Shown here piece by piece: positions 16,801-25,059 of a stretch of DNA of 64,000 nt. The notes beneath the pieces were generated by a model. It saw only the letters and a list, made by a program, of their open reading frames with translations. It did not search any database and was not told the origin of the DNA. Every line of letters begins with the position of its first letter. Positions within the stretch are counted from its first letter, which is position 1. Position numbers and translations under genes: made by a program. The stretch comes from Methanogenium sp. (GTDB lineage: Archaea > Halobacteriota > Methanomicrobia > Methanomicrobiales > Methanomicrobiaceae), in assembly GCA_030595665.1 (NCBI GenBank), contig JAUVCV010000005.1, forward strand, positions 1 to 64,000, written 5' to 3'.

Positions 16801-19158
16801 GACAATAAGTCCATTGTTGCGGGCAACGAGAGCGCTCGGAAGACTCTTGGAATATCCGTCTTCTGCAGTGACGATCACGGTGTAGCCAGCAAGTGCAACG
16901 GCATCGTTGAAGCCGTCAGCGCCATGCGGCATGCGGTCATCGACCCATCCGGCAAGAACCCAGAGTGGAATACCGCCCCACAGTTCACCGGTCTCTTCAT
17001 TCAACCAGGTCTGCTGATGGTGGCAGGCAAGTCCGTATTCAAAGAATTCCTCGGTAATAACACTGGAGATAACTCCCTTCGTCAGGAGGTTGTAGGAACC
17101 CTCGGCAGGTTCGGGCGGAATCAGTTCGACCAGATCAATGGTGGTGATATTTGCAATCGCTGATCCGGTGAATTTCCCTTCGGTTTCATCCCATACTGCC
17201 GGTCCTACCAGCCGCAGGGGGTATGGAACCTTGTCGCCTTCGCGGGAGAGGGGTTCGCCGTTGCAGATGCTTGCGATGATGTAGTCATCCGAGCGTGCCA
17301 TGTCTGCACTGGCAAATTCATGAGAGAATCCGTCACCGGCGATGATACGGACGGTGTATCCGTTTGCTGCCGCGGTGTCATCGAAGGTCCAGTGGGTCTT
17401 TGACTCATAGTTGTCAGAGACAGAGGCCATGACCCAGAGCGGGACTCCTTCCCAGACATCGCCGTTTCCATCAGTCCAGGTGACATTGTGCATGCAGAAG
17501 TCATTGAACTCTGCTTCTGTCGCCACATCGGAGATAAGGCCGTTGACGGCAAGTTCCCAGCCCGCGGAAGGTTCGGGGACACCGATGAGTTCGATAGTGG
17601 CAATGTTGCCAACGAGTTTGCCTGCAGAGACCTCGGAACCGGACATCCGGAGTGGCCAGCAGAGTTTGTTCTTCTCACCAATGACCGTCGGGAGTTCGGC
17701 ACCGTTGAGGGTGTTTGCTGCGAAGATATTCTCATTGTCTACAATGTCTGCGGATTCAAAGTTGATTGAATATCCATCTCCGGAAGTCACTTCAACAGAA
17801 TAACCTTTTGCTGCAAGTTCACGGTTGAAAGCATCAGCACCATGTGAATTATCGTCATCGACAAGCCCTACAAGGAAGTAGAGCGGCATGCCGGCCCATG
17901 TGCCGTCTACATCAGTATATGATGCAGAATGACCACAGCCAACGCCTGACTCAAAGTATGCCTTGTCAACGGTGAATTCACGGGCACCGTTCTTTACCAC
18001 AATGCTCCAGTCCTCACCGGGTGTCGGGCCACTGCCGAAGGTTACATCAATCGTAATAATTGCAACTGCATTGTCGGTTGTCTGGTCGTCCTTTGGACCG
18101 TAGTAATACGTGATGACATCACCGTCTGCAAGACCTGCGAAATTCGAGATGCCGGTTTCTGTTGAATAGTAGTCCTGATAGACACCGTTCACCAGATAAT
18201 TCCAGCCAACTCCATTATCTTTACTGAAGTTGTACCAGGTGTCATCTGCAAAAATATCATTCATAAGAGCGGTATTTCTCGTTTCTTTCCATGATCCAAC
18301 ATAGGCAAATCCACCATCAGTTGCAGCGGCATCAAGTGCACCGTGCGGAGTCCGGCAGGAAACATCATAGGAATCTCCATAGGAATCAGTCCATGAGAAC
18401 GTTTCATCAGCGAGGGACACTGTGCCATCAAAAATGGTCACGGGTGCCACAGGTGCCGGTTCATCCGTGAGGATCTTAATCTGGTTGATGTTCTGCACAC
18501 CCAGACCTGTTGTTGCAGGATATACACCAGAGAAATAATGCCAGTAATCTTCCGGCATTGTCTCATGCATATCCCAGTTACCATAGACATGCTTTCCCTC
18601 CGGGTTTGTAGAGGTGTCAGCAAAGAAAACATTGCGCATACCATCTGAATAAGAGTCACCAGTCACAGAATTGCCGTTTTTCTCCCAGGTTAGCACAATC
18701 GAACCCTGACGATCCTGTGGATTATAGACATTCTCATAGGGGAATGATTTTGAAAATCCATCTGCCGCACGGAGGAAAATCACATCTCCACTTTCGGCAC
18801 CATCGACAAGTTCACAGAGGTCTTTAATGTCAGTACCCCTGACTGCACCCATGTCCTTGCCTTCCCAGTTTACCGTCTCTGTTTCGTCCCAGAGAGGATT
18901 GGGATCAAAGGATGGGCCCTGTGCGTAGTAGTGCGTTGTTCCATCTCCCATAACGGGGAGATTATTTTCCATCCAAGCGGCAGTGACAGTCTTCTCATTG
19001 AGGACTGTTGTGCCGTCCACCGCAATCTTTTGCACTGTTACTTCTGTTGTGGAAGCAGCACATGCCGGAACGGCACATACCACTGCCACCAGCAACAGGG
19101 CAAAAAAGAGGGGCAGACTCCTTTTGTTAATCATATCAACTAAACTCATATTTATCAT
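13810..19158 (-). CDS. Giant surface protein with sulfite-oxidase-fold-like repeats
   Basis: This 1782-residue protein has a signal peptide (hydrophobic PLFFALLLVAVVCAVPACA) and a C-terminal Thr/Pro-rich stalk, hydrophobic segment and AAMKKK tail, so it is secreted and anchored. Between them I see seven or so repeats. Two longer ones (about 40-235 and 865-1040) contain KDLCELV, ADGF and KSFPY, WDMHE...YWHY. Four shorter ones (about 380-530, 530-690, 690-830, 1045-1190) share the order G-P-L-W, DGY/DGF, ANTLNG and WPLRLVG. That order recalls the molybdopterin-binding fold of sulfite oxidase. A DUF4430-like segment lies near 240-375 and a PGF-pre-PGF-like domain near 1290-1500. I see no conserved Mo-ligand cysteine, so a binding or structural role is more likely than catalysis. 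The start may instead be ATG 19149 or 19134. Confidence 0.75.
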   Translation of the reverse strand: MINMSLVDMINKRSLPLFFALLLVAVVCAVPACAASTTEVTVQKIAVDGTTVLNEKTVTAAWMENNLPVMGDGTTHYYAQGPSFDPNPLWDETETVNWEGKDMGAVRGTDIKDLCELVDGAESGDVIFLRAADGFSKSFPYENVYNPQDRQGSIVLTWEKNGNSVTGDSYSDGMRNVFFADTSTNPEGKHVYGNWDMHETMPEDYWHYFSGVYPATTGLGVQNINQIKILTDEPAPVAPVTIFDGTVSLADETFSWTDSYGDSYDVSCRTPHGALDAAATDGGFAYVGSWKETRNTALMNDIFADDTWYNFSKDNGVGWNYLVNGVYQDYYSTETGISNFAGLADGDVITYYYGPKDDQTTDNAVAIITIDVTFGSGPTPGEDWSIVVKNGAREFTVDKAYFESGVGCGHSASYTDVDGTWAGMPLYFLVGLVDDDNSHGADAFNRELAAKGYSVEVTSGDGYSINFESADIVDNENIFAANTLNGAELPTVIGEKNKLCWPLRMSGSEVSAGKLVGNIATIELIGVPEPSAGWELAVNGLISDVATEAEFNDFCMHNVTWTDGNGDVWEGVPLWVMASVSDNYESKTHWTFDDTAAANGYTVRIIAGDGFSHEFASADMARSDDYIIASICNGEPLSREGDKVPYPLRLVGPAVWDETEGKFTGSAIANITTIDLVELIPPEPAEGSYNLLTKGVISSVITEEFFEYGLACHHQQTWLNEETGELWGGIPLWVLAGWVDDRMPHGADGFNDAVALAGYTVIVTAEDGYSKSLPSALVARNNGLIVANTLNGSALDESFPLRLVGPALPEASYGVGNLAKIELTDFCKLETSTPLTIVKYADDGVTELENVTVTWDWMADNLLVYGDGVTEYNFEGLCFGDDPWDMNETYPSGFKITEKMKGTSIRELCDLAGGVDPGTEVAFIATDGWINKFPYSVICEPADCVGEPVLAWYSEGWGGAMPDYGDGFRIFFATDDAIFGQWDMHEGIPSEYWHYNSGLPSCAGLSAKMVTRIELTSYAAPAWNLSIVGAIPATFSKGFYESAMACTMAGNHKATYTDTKDREWEGMPLWLICGFVDDANSHVGKSYNQTLAEQGYDIHIIAEDGYETVIDSRDTIRNNNYIIANTLDGQLMRPEDDTGWPLRLVGTNVTAKYDGVKGVRNIVKIILDIPYLPDEYSGSVTADWGDIAAGAPVQAFIGGIAAGESVMADMNIYATEGATFAVTGTWDLVGEPITFIVDGVEALEHPTFTGAQTVALDLTFPIGSLPISEEECDGVPPCVESDGDTVCVDLTGDNVDVDGSNIALFPAGNGWESMLIRTNGVTENATAATGSVTGVIATGVPVSGTVPEVGNVTAGFLVNLTGMPGDNATITSMISKDPSSEMLSYFQLAVSEEGKGITDVAYTLNIQKSGITNGDDITNATIRMAVTPEWVTAHGGVNAIQIIRHGEEGVTEVLETTFSGYDAEGLMIFVAFSPNGLSLFGMAAVFTPVSGGGDSDDSGWTPTPTPVITKPVKTAESYTIVSSAVTFSTADGTKAVAIDRRVAEANDASVVIVGKELQIRMPNGTLHIEATGISEDGNLISGEVTRVFFVANPMTATLNGIGGVTGGITLDFLVMPSADNELHISLKGDVPTSVENGLKKAAMSTGKIAGDVAFIMPLSFSTPVAADSVTVTLTAPSLWVKSSGGAGNVMVAGYQPDGTAVLLPTTGSSEGVFIAESPVLYDGYGLVAVSAAETGTEITPAPTTTGSSAPVEETPASGSIFTTLALICAVFGIAGYAAMKKK

Positions 19159-19506
19159 TACCCCTAAAGCAAATCACTTTTATTAGGTACAACAGTTTCA
19201 GCACGGGGCTCATAAATAGATTGCCAAAACGGGATTTGTTAACCATAAAAAGTTAATAATTTGTTATATAGGGCCCTTTCAGACAATCCGGAAAAATATT
19301 CCCATAATTATCCTGCGTATCATTCATGCCCTACAATCCACTGATTAAATGGGAGACACCACACCGGCCACCAGAGAAAAAGAAAATATATAAAAATTGC
19401 AGACGCATCCGGGATTTTGGTGGCAATCACGACGAGATACAAAAACAGATATAAACACCGGATCTTCAAGGAGAATTGCATGTCGCAGGGATCTCCCAGA
19501 TCTGTT

Positions 19507-19520
19507 GGAAGGAACATTCC
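19507..19520. promoter_or_regulatory. NrpR-type nitrogen operator
   Basis: GGAA-GGAACA-TTCC fits exactly the GGAA-N6-TTCC consensus bound by NrpR, the nitrogen repressor of methanogens. It lies 10 bases upstream of a TATA box and about 100 bases before the glutamine synthetase-family gene, a classical NrpR target. The repressor gene is not in this window. Confidence 0.6.
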
Positions 19521-19530
19521 TGGTTACAGA

Positions 19531-19542
19531 TTAAATATATTT
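19531..19542 (+). promoter_or_regulatory. TATA box of the glutamine synthetase gene
   Basis: TTAAATATATTT is a good archaeal TATA box; start of transcription is expected near 19562, giving a leader of about 55 bases. A second candidate is AAATATAAAA around 19554. Confidence 0.45.
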
Positions 19543-19617
19543 CTACAACCAGCAAATATAAAATGTTCAATAATACCTAATTAGGAATTTATACGAAAAT
19601 AGCACAAATATTACTAG

Positions 19618-21123
19618 ATGAAAAATTCTGAAATTCTGATGAACCCGAACAGTCTTGTTCAGTTCCTCAAAAAATCCCCCGCTGAATTCACCAAGGAAGA
19701 TATCATCTATTTCTGCGAAGAAAATGAGATTGAAATGATAAACCTCCGGTATGTCGCAGAAGACGGCAAACTGAAGACACTGAACTTTATCATTTCTTCA
19801 AAAGAGCACCTGAACACCATCCTTGCAGACGGTGAGCGTGTTGACGGCAGCAATATGTTCTCATTTATTGATGCAGGAAGCAGCGATCTGTACGTTATCC
19901 CCCGGTACCGCACTGCATTTGTAAACCCCTTTGTTAAAGTGCCAACCCTTGAGATACTCTGTTCGTTCTACGACAACGATGGAAAGCCACTGGAAAGTGC
20001 ACCCGGATACGTCCTCAGCAAGGCAAATGAAGAATTCACAAACCAGACCGGTGCAACCTTCAAGGCCCTCGGTGAACTGGAATACTACGTCATAAGTGAA
20101 AAAGAAGAACTCTACCCCGGTCTTGACCAGAGAGGCTACCACGCGTCAGAACCCTTCGCAAAGTTCGAAGACCTGCGTGTCGAGGCAATGAAACTCATCG
20201 CTCAGGCAGGCGGAAAAATAAAATACGCCCACTCCGAAGTCGGCTGTTTCACAAGTGGTGACAAATACTATGAACAGCATGAGATCGAATTCCTCCCAAC
20301 AGAGGTTGAAGAGGCAGCAGAACAGCTGATCATCGCCAAGTGGATCGTCCGTATGCTTGGATTCAGGTATGGTGTTGACGTCAGCTATGCACCAAAGATC
20401 ACCGTCGGAAAAGCAGGAAGCGGTCTGCACTTCCACATGCTCGCTGAAAAGGACGGCAAAAACCTGATGGTCGAAAACGGTGCCCTCTCCCCGATGGCAC
20501 GCAAGATGATCGCAGGTGTCCTTGATGCCGGTGATGCAGTCACTGCGTTCGGAAACTGCATCCCGACCTCATACCTCCGTCTGGTCCCACACCAGGAAGC
20601 CCCGACAAACATCTGCTGGGGAGACCGCAACCGCTCAGTTGTTGTGCGTGTACCGCTCGGATGGATTGGCGGCCAGAACATGGCCCATGACGCAAACCCC
20701 AATGACTGCGGCTGTGACGAAGAGAGACCTTCAAAGCAGACATTTGAATACCGTGTCGCTGATGGTTCCGCAGACATCTACCTGACCCTTGCAGCCCTTA
20801 TCACATCCGCTCTCCACGGTATCAACATGCCAAACGCACTCGAATCTGCTGAGTCACTCTATGTTGACGCAAGCATATTCAAACCGGAGAACAAGGAAAA
20901 ACTCGAGCAGCTCAGACAACTTCCTGCTTCATGCTGGGAATCTGCAGAAGTGCTCGCAGAAAAGCGCGGCATCTTCGAGAAGAACGATATCTTCCCCGCA
21001 GGAATGATCGACAATCAGATTGCCACCCTGAAGGCATTTGAGGACAAGGGTCTGAGCGAAAAACTATACGGCAAGAACGACGAGATCGGTGAACTTGTAG
21101 CGTCCTATATTCACATTGCATAA
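19618..21123 (+). CDS. glnA: Glutamine synthetase family protein
   Basis: The 501-residue protein carries the family blocks: an N-terminal beta-grasp domain (to about 110), GELEYYV and HEIEF metal/glutamate residues, GSGLHFHM (matching GSGMHxH), TSYLRLVP, the arginine-rich NRSVVVRVP, and FEYRVADGSADIYL near 380. Such enzymes join ammonia and glutamate at the cost of ATP. Some blocks differ from bacterial GlnA (for example ICWGDRNRS), so a specialised member of the family cannot be excluded. The NrpR-type operator upstream supports a role in ammonia assimilation. ATG 19618 has no Shine-Dalgarno; ATG 19639 is an alternative. Confidence 0.82.
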   Translation: MKNSEILMNPNSLVQFLKKSPAEFTKEDIIYFCEENEIEMINLRYVAEDGKLKTLNFIISSKEHLNTILADGERVDGSNMFSFIDAGSSDLYVIPRYRTAFVNPFVKVPTLEILCSFYDNDGKPLESAPGYVLSKANEEFTNQTGATFKALGELEYYVISEKEELYPGLDQRGYHASEPFAKFEDLRVEAMKLIAQAGGKIKYAHSEVGCFTSGDKYYEQHEIEFLPTEVEEAAEQLIIAKWIVRMLGFRYGVDVSYAPKITVGKAGSGLHFHMLAEKDGKNLMVENGALSPMARKMIAGVLDAGDAVTAFGNCIPTSYLRLVPHQEAPTNICWGDRNRSVVVRVPLGWIGGQNMAHDANPNDCGCDEERPSKQTFEYRVADGSADIYLTLAALITSALHGINMPNALESAESLYVDASIFKPENKEKLEQLRQLPASCWESAEVLAEKRGIFEKNDIFPAGMIDNQIATLKAFEDKGLSEKLYGKNDEIGELVASYIHIA

Positions 21124-21846
21124 GATTTCAGAACATGTCCCCCGACATTCTCTTTTTTTATGGGGGCAAGCAGAACATTTTTTGACAAATATCGGCTCTG
21201 TAGAAATTCTCTGGGAAAACAGAGACCGCAAAAGAGAATAATAGGACCGATAACAGGCGTTACCCCCGCTACCCGGCAGGAGGATGATTCCACTCATTCT
21301 TTGCTGGCTTATTGGCTGCCCTCATATCTTGTTTTTCAACCGTGGAATGCAGGCTATCTTTCCAGGGGGTGTTGGTACCCGGATATGCCGTTTGTTCACT
21401 TCTGCAAACAGAGGAATATGGTTCTCGTTACTTTGCGCAAAAATCCCTTCTTCGGTTTAAACAATGTTTAAATAACCATTAAAATGGCCTGCGCCTTGGA
21501 AAAACACGTCCACACAGAAGCCCTGAGTGGGCCGATCTCAGTCGGGACACCCGACACATCCTCCCCAAAATGCCCGACAATAGCAACCGCTTATTAGTCC
21601 ACAATCGGTCATCACTTTAGCAAAGGAAAGGCATTACAACCATATTTTTCCGGCAGAAAAACAGAGCCGAAAATACGTCCATTTTACTCCCCAATTCCCA
21701 AACACAGGGAATCTAAAAGGGTGGATAAAGGGTAATAAACAGGAGTGGTGCATTATAACCACCGTTTCCAATATTTATCCAGCCTGCACATTTACGTACG
21801 TCTTTTTTCACTTTGCAGCATTTCTACTAAGCCCATTGTTCGTTCT
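21124..21846. other. 723 bases without a recognisable gene
   Basis: The stretch holds a T-run after glnA (21150-21157, likely terminator), a small hairpin GTCGGG-ACA-CCCGAC (21541-21555) and several weak inverted repeats. No frame has both a plausible start and a protein-like sequence. It adjoins the cupin relic and may hold further decayed DNA. Confidence 0.5.
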
Positions 21847-22315
21847 TTAGTCCGGCAGCTGCACAAACGCTGCACAAACATCCACGGTGCCGATTACCCG
21901 TGTGACATGACCCTTCCCACCGGTATCCTCAAGGAGTATGATACTTCCCGGGGCCAAACCAGCGCACCTCCCCATCGCTGACCATGACCTCAATCTCTCC
22001 GGCAGACTGGAAGAAGAACTGTTTCCGGGGAGCCGGATGCCAGTCACCAAACCAGCAGGAGGGGAATCTTCCAAAGGCATACTGATCAGCCGAATAAAAC
22101 ACCGAGAGGAAAAGCGGAGGGGCCTGAGGAGCGTAGGCAACGGGCGTGAGCGCAAAAGAACCGTCCTCAAAATGTGATTCACCATAGTTGTCCGTATAGA
22201 TTATCGGACATACTTCATCGCAACCATTGGCTACCCTCAGGAGATTGAGGCGGTTATACTTTTCTCAGATATGGAGCTGCCCCATTCGATACAGATCAGT
22301 GCCCGCATTCAGCAT
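21847..22315 (-). pseudogene. Decayed cupin-domain gene
   Basis: Reading the minus strand from ATG 22313-22315 gives MLNAGTDLYRMGQLHI, then an in-frame TGA (22295-22297). A long clear cupin-like frame follows (IYTDNYGESHFEDG, FPSCWFGDWHPAPRKQFFF, GEIEVMVSDGEVRWFGPG). At GGCCCCGGGAAG (about 21944) one extra base shifts the frame; after it the sequence continues in the next frame (SIILLEDTGGKGHVTRVIG to the TAA at 21847). One nonsense codon and one frameshift in the same short gene argue for a true pseudogene rather than a sequencing slip. The intact protein would have about 155 residues. Confidence 0.75.
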
Positions 22316-22379
22316 CCCGCAAAGGTGCAGGACAGCCCACTCACATTTTGCAAAAATGGTATTGGAAAACTATTGAGAT

Positions 22380-22571
22380 CTAATGAAATAACTGTGATAA
22401 CTGAAGAAAATCATCCAGATGTTCCTTGCACCACTTCTGGAACCGACACCATAAACTCCCCGAGGAATCTGCCTGCTGCCCGGATTTTCTTTTATCTATT
22501 GCAATAAAGGCAATAGCAACCAGCAGGATAATTGCCATAACAACCGTTCCCACGAATATCAGATCAACCAT
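22380..22571 (-). CDS. Possible 63-residue single-span membrane protein
   Basis: The frame encodes an N-terminal membrane segment (VDLIFVGTVVMAIILLVAIAF) followed by a basic DKRKSGQQ and a Cys-containing tail (WCRFQKWCKEH). GGGAG lies just upstream of the ATG, with very short spacing. I recognise no family. The positive-inside pattern fits a cytoplasmic tail. Confidence 0.4.
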   Translation of the reverse strand: MVDLIFVGTVVMAIILLVAIAFIAIDKRKSGQQADSSGSLWCRFQKWCKEHLDDFLQLSQLFH

Positions 22572-22704
22572 TACTCCCGTTTGTTTGACATATTACAATG
22601 TAAACATAGTTTTCATGACCTCCGGGTGGCTATCCGCCCATGATAAAGACAGCAGACCATACGATGCTACGCACATCTAAAATCACCACAAAAAAGAAAA
22701 TGCA

Positions 22705-22778
22705 TGGGCCCGCGGAGATTCGAACTCCGGACCTCCGCCGTGTGAAGGCGACGTCATAACCAACTAGACCACGAGCCC
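22705..22778 (-). tRNA. tRNA-Val (anticodon CAC)
   Basis: The minus strand folds into a complete cloverleaf of 74 bases: acceptor GGGCTCG/CGGGCCC, anticodon stem TCGCC/GGCGG with loop TTCACAC (anticodon CAC, reads GTG), and T-arm with GTTCGAATC. The CCA end is not encoded and no intron is present. Confidence 0.95.
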
Positions 22779-22923
22779 TTTAACCTGCATAGTTAGGGTG
22801 TCCAGATGGATAAGGTTTTTGAAACGATGAAATAAATGTGACCCGAATCTGCGAAATCCAAAGGTGAAATGTGCCGGAAAAAATGGTTAATAATTATGGC
22901 CAGGAATACGGCGCCCCGGTGCA

Positions 22924-23925
22924 TCACCGGACAGACAGGGCGGAGTCAACCCCGGTAATCTCGCTCAGATAGACCCCTGACCCCAGCCACCATTCATCAT
23001 TCACCGGGAGCACATATCCAATCTTGAGTTCATCCAGATTGCCATTATCGGGGTTCGGCCAGACAAAGACCACAAACCCACCACCATCTGCCGCTGTCTC
23101 TGAGAGGGCACGGATATTTTCCATCCCAAAGGGCCCTTCCCTGCCCATCAGGTTGTCACCCACCCGGTCACCGAGATACGGATGAGCAATCAGTGTGCCA
23201 TTGTAGTCATAGGCATACAGGTAGTGTCCGTTTTTGTCCACAAACTGCCCGGAGGCATTACCAATCTCAGCGAGTGCTGCATCCGTCCCTTTTGCCTCTG
23301 CATACGCGGCCCCTGCCCCAACAAGGGTGATCATCTCAGTGACGGCACCCGGGTACTGCCCATCACCCTCTGCTGTCAGATTCCCAAAATATACTCCAGA
23401 ACCCACCCACAGATCATCACCTGCAGGATAGGCGTAGCCAACCTTCGGCTCATAGGTCTCACCAGCAGATTCATTGATGACCCCTGCTGTGGGTGCCGGA
23501 TAGAGATAGACAATATATCCGCCACCGTTTGCCACCGTCTCCTGTGCGATACGGATCACCGGAAGGCCACGGACATCCGTCCAGTTACCACGTGAGGTGC
23601 CGACCACATCCTGTCCATACGGATGGGCACGCAGGATGCCTGCATAATCGTAGGCATACACATACCAGTCGCCCTGTATAAACTGCCCGTCGGGGGCATC
23701 AAACTCATTTAAAGCTGCCTCAGTACCGGAAGTCTGCACATATCCTGCCGCGTCCTGCACATATTCAGCAAGATCAGCCATTGATGACGGGTCATAGACA
23801 TTCTTCTCCTGCTGTGATGTGCATCCGGCAAACGTAACCGCCAGAAGCACGCACACACAGATTAAAAAAACTGACATACGCTTCTGCATAGACTGTGGAT
23901 TACACCTGAAATCAAAAAAAGACAC
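22924..23925 (-). CDS. Lipoprotein with two tandem Cache-type sensor domains
   Basis: The 333-residue protein has a signal peptide ending in a lipobox (VTFAGC), so it is lipid-anchored on the outside of the cell. Two similar domains follow (about 45-185 and 195-330), each with the sCache pattern: YVYAYDYAG/YLYAYDYNG, HPYGQDVVG/HPYLGDRVG, GGGYIVYLYP/GGGFVVFVWPNP, and VGYAYP...WVGSGVYF/IGYVLP...WLGSGVYL. Cache domains bind small ligands such as organic acids. There is no transducer domain, so it would act as a binding or accessory protein. GTG 23925 is preferred because GGGAGG sits 5 bases upstream. Confidence 0.85.
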   Translation of the reverse strand: MSFFDFRCNPQSMQKRMSVFLICVCVLLAVTFAGCTSQQEKNVYDPSSMADLAEYVQDAAGYVQTSGTEAALNEFDAPDGQFIQGDWYVYAYDYAGILRAHPYGQDVVGTSRGNWTDVRGLPVIRIAQETVANGGGYIVYLYPAPTAGVINESAGETYEPKVGYAYPAGDDLWVGSGVYFGNLTAEGDGQYPGAVTEMITLVGAGAAYAEAKGTDAALAEIGNASGQFVDKNGHYLYAYDYNGTLIAHPYLGDRVGDNLMGREGPFGMENIRALSETAADGGGFVVFVWPNPDNGNLDELKIGYVLPVNDEWWLGSGVYLSEITGVDSALSVR

Positions 23926-24029
23926 CGAAACCTCCCGAACGATGAGATATCAAAAAATGAATCAGAAAAATCCCAGTGCACTAACATCAGAATAAAAAAA
24001 CAATCCAGGAAAGCGGGAACAAAATCAGA

Positions 24030-24100
24030 TGCACCGACCGGGAATTGAACCCGGGCTATTGGCTTGGAAGGCCAAAGTCATACCACTAGACCATCGGTGC
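24030..24100 (-). tRNA. tRNA-Gly (anticodon TCC)
   Basis: The minus strand gives a 71-base cloverleaf: acceptor GCACCGA/TCGGTGC, anticodon stem TTGGC/GCCAA with loop CTTCCAA (anticodon TCC), and T-arm with GGTTCAATTCC. No encoded CCA and no intron. Confidence 0.95.
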
Positions 24101-24174
24101 GCACATCATATCCCTGTGCCTAGCAACATTGTCTCTGATTCTTAATAAAGACCTATTATCTGAAAAGGGGGAGA

Positions 24175-25059
24175 TCAGGAGAAACCCTTCATCTCCTGTT
24201 CTATTTTTTCAAGTGCCTCGAGGCGCTTTTCAAACGGTGGATGGGTGGAAAAAAGTTCCTTTAAACCCTTTCCTGAGAGAACAGGAAGGATATAAAACAT
24301 ATTTGCACCAGACATCTCCTCTTTTTTCTTCACAGGGACCTGATCCATCCTGCCACTTATTTTGATAAGTGCAGACCGGAGCGCCGCAGGGTTTCCGGTG
24401 ATATAGGCACTTCCACGATCTGCCGCATATTCACGGTAGCGCGAGAGACTCATCATGAGAATGGTTGCAACCAGCCAGACAAAAACGGAGACAATCCCTG
24501 CAATAATCCATGCACCACCGCCCTCACGGTTGTTAAACATAGAGTAAAATATTGCATTCTGCATGATCATTGACGCAAGCATTGCAATAAAGGATGCCAC
24601 CGTCATGGTGAGGATGTCACGATTCTTCACATGGGAGAGTTCATGGGCAAGCACTGCCTCAAGTTCTTCTCTGTTCAGTGTCCGCATAATGGAGTCCGTG
24701 ACCGCAACCACTGCATTTTTGGGATTTCTTCCGGTCGCAAAAGCATTTGGCACCGGTGATGGCATCACTGCTATCTTCGGTATCGGAAGATCCGCTTCCT
24801 GGCAGAGCTTCCCTATCATCTGATGGAGCTCAGGGTATTCATCTTCTCCCACTACCCGCGCATGGGTGGTCATCAGAACAAGTTTTGCGGAGAAGAAATA
24901 CTGGATTAATCCAAATACAACAACAAATGCCAGCAGCATCCCAAATGAATTCGGCAGAACCAGATTGAGGAACCCAAGGAAGAACAGGTACACTAAGAGG
25001 AGCAATGCCCAAGTCATAAAGACACGACGGGTCAGCCCCCAGTCTCTCTTCCATTTCAT
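24175..25059 (-). CDS. htpX: HtpX-like M48 membrane metalloprotease
   Basis: The 294-residue protein has two N-terminal membrane segments (about 10-30 and 33-55), the zinc motif HELSH (near residue 139, in VLAHELSHVKNRD), two more hydrophobic segments, and the third zinc ligand region REYAADRGS. HtpX degrades misfolded membrane proteins with its active site facing the cytoplasm. Length is usual. It stands alone downstream of tRNA-Gly in reverse order. Confidence 0.92.
   Translation of the reverse strand: MKWKRDWGLTRRVFMTWALLLLVYLFFLGFLNLVLPNSFGMLLAFVVVFGLIQYFFSAKLVLMTTHARVVGEDEYPELHQMIGKLCQEADLPIPKIAVMPSPVPNAFATGRNPKNAVVAVTDSIMRTLNREELEAVLAHELSHVKNRDILTMTVASFIAMLASMIMQNAIFYSMFNNREGGGAWIIAGIVSVFVWLVATILMMSLSRYREYAADRGSAYITGNPAALRSALIKISGRMDQVPVKKKEEMSGANMFYILPVLSGKGLKELFSTHPPFEKRLEALEKIEQEMKGFS

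Larger units (their letters stand above)
19159..19617. other. Non-coding promoter region between the surface protein and glnA
   Basis: This AT-rich stretch of about 460 bases holds the divergent promoters of the surface protein gene (minus) and the glutamine synthetase gene (plus). Only short, unconvincing frames are present. The operator and TATA box on the glnA side are listed separately. Confidence 0.6.

Noticed and set aside
13810-19158. Several long open frames antisense to the giant surface protein gene
   Set aside because: They follow the codon pattern of the real gene, lack ribosome-binding sites and have no family resemblance.
21292-21471. 58-codon plus-strand frame from ATG 21293 directly preceded by AGGAGG
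   Set aside because: The Shine-Dalgarno abuts the ATG with no spacer, and the translated sequence (MIPLILCWLIGCPH...) looks random beyond a short hydrophobic start.
21541-21555. Hairpin GTCGGG-ACA-CCCGAC in the gap after glnA
   Set aside because: Short stem, no T-run after it and no gene end near; probably chance.
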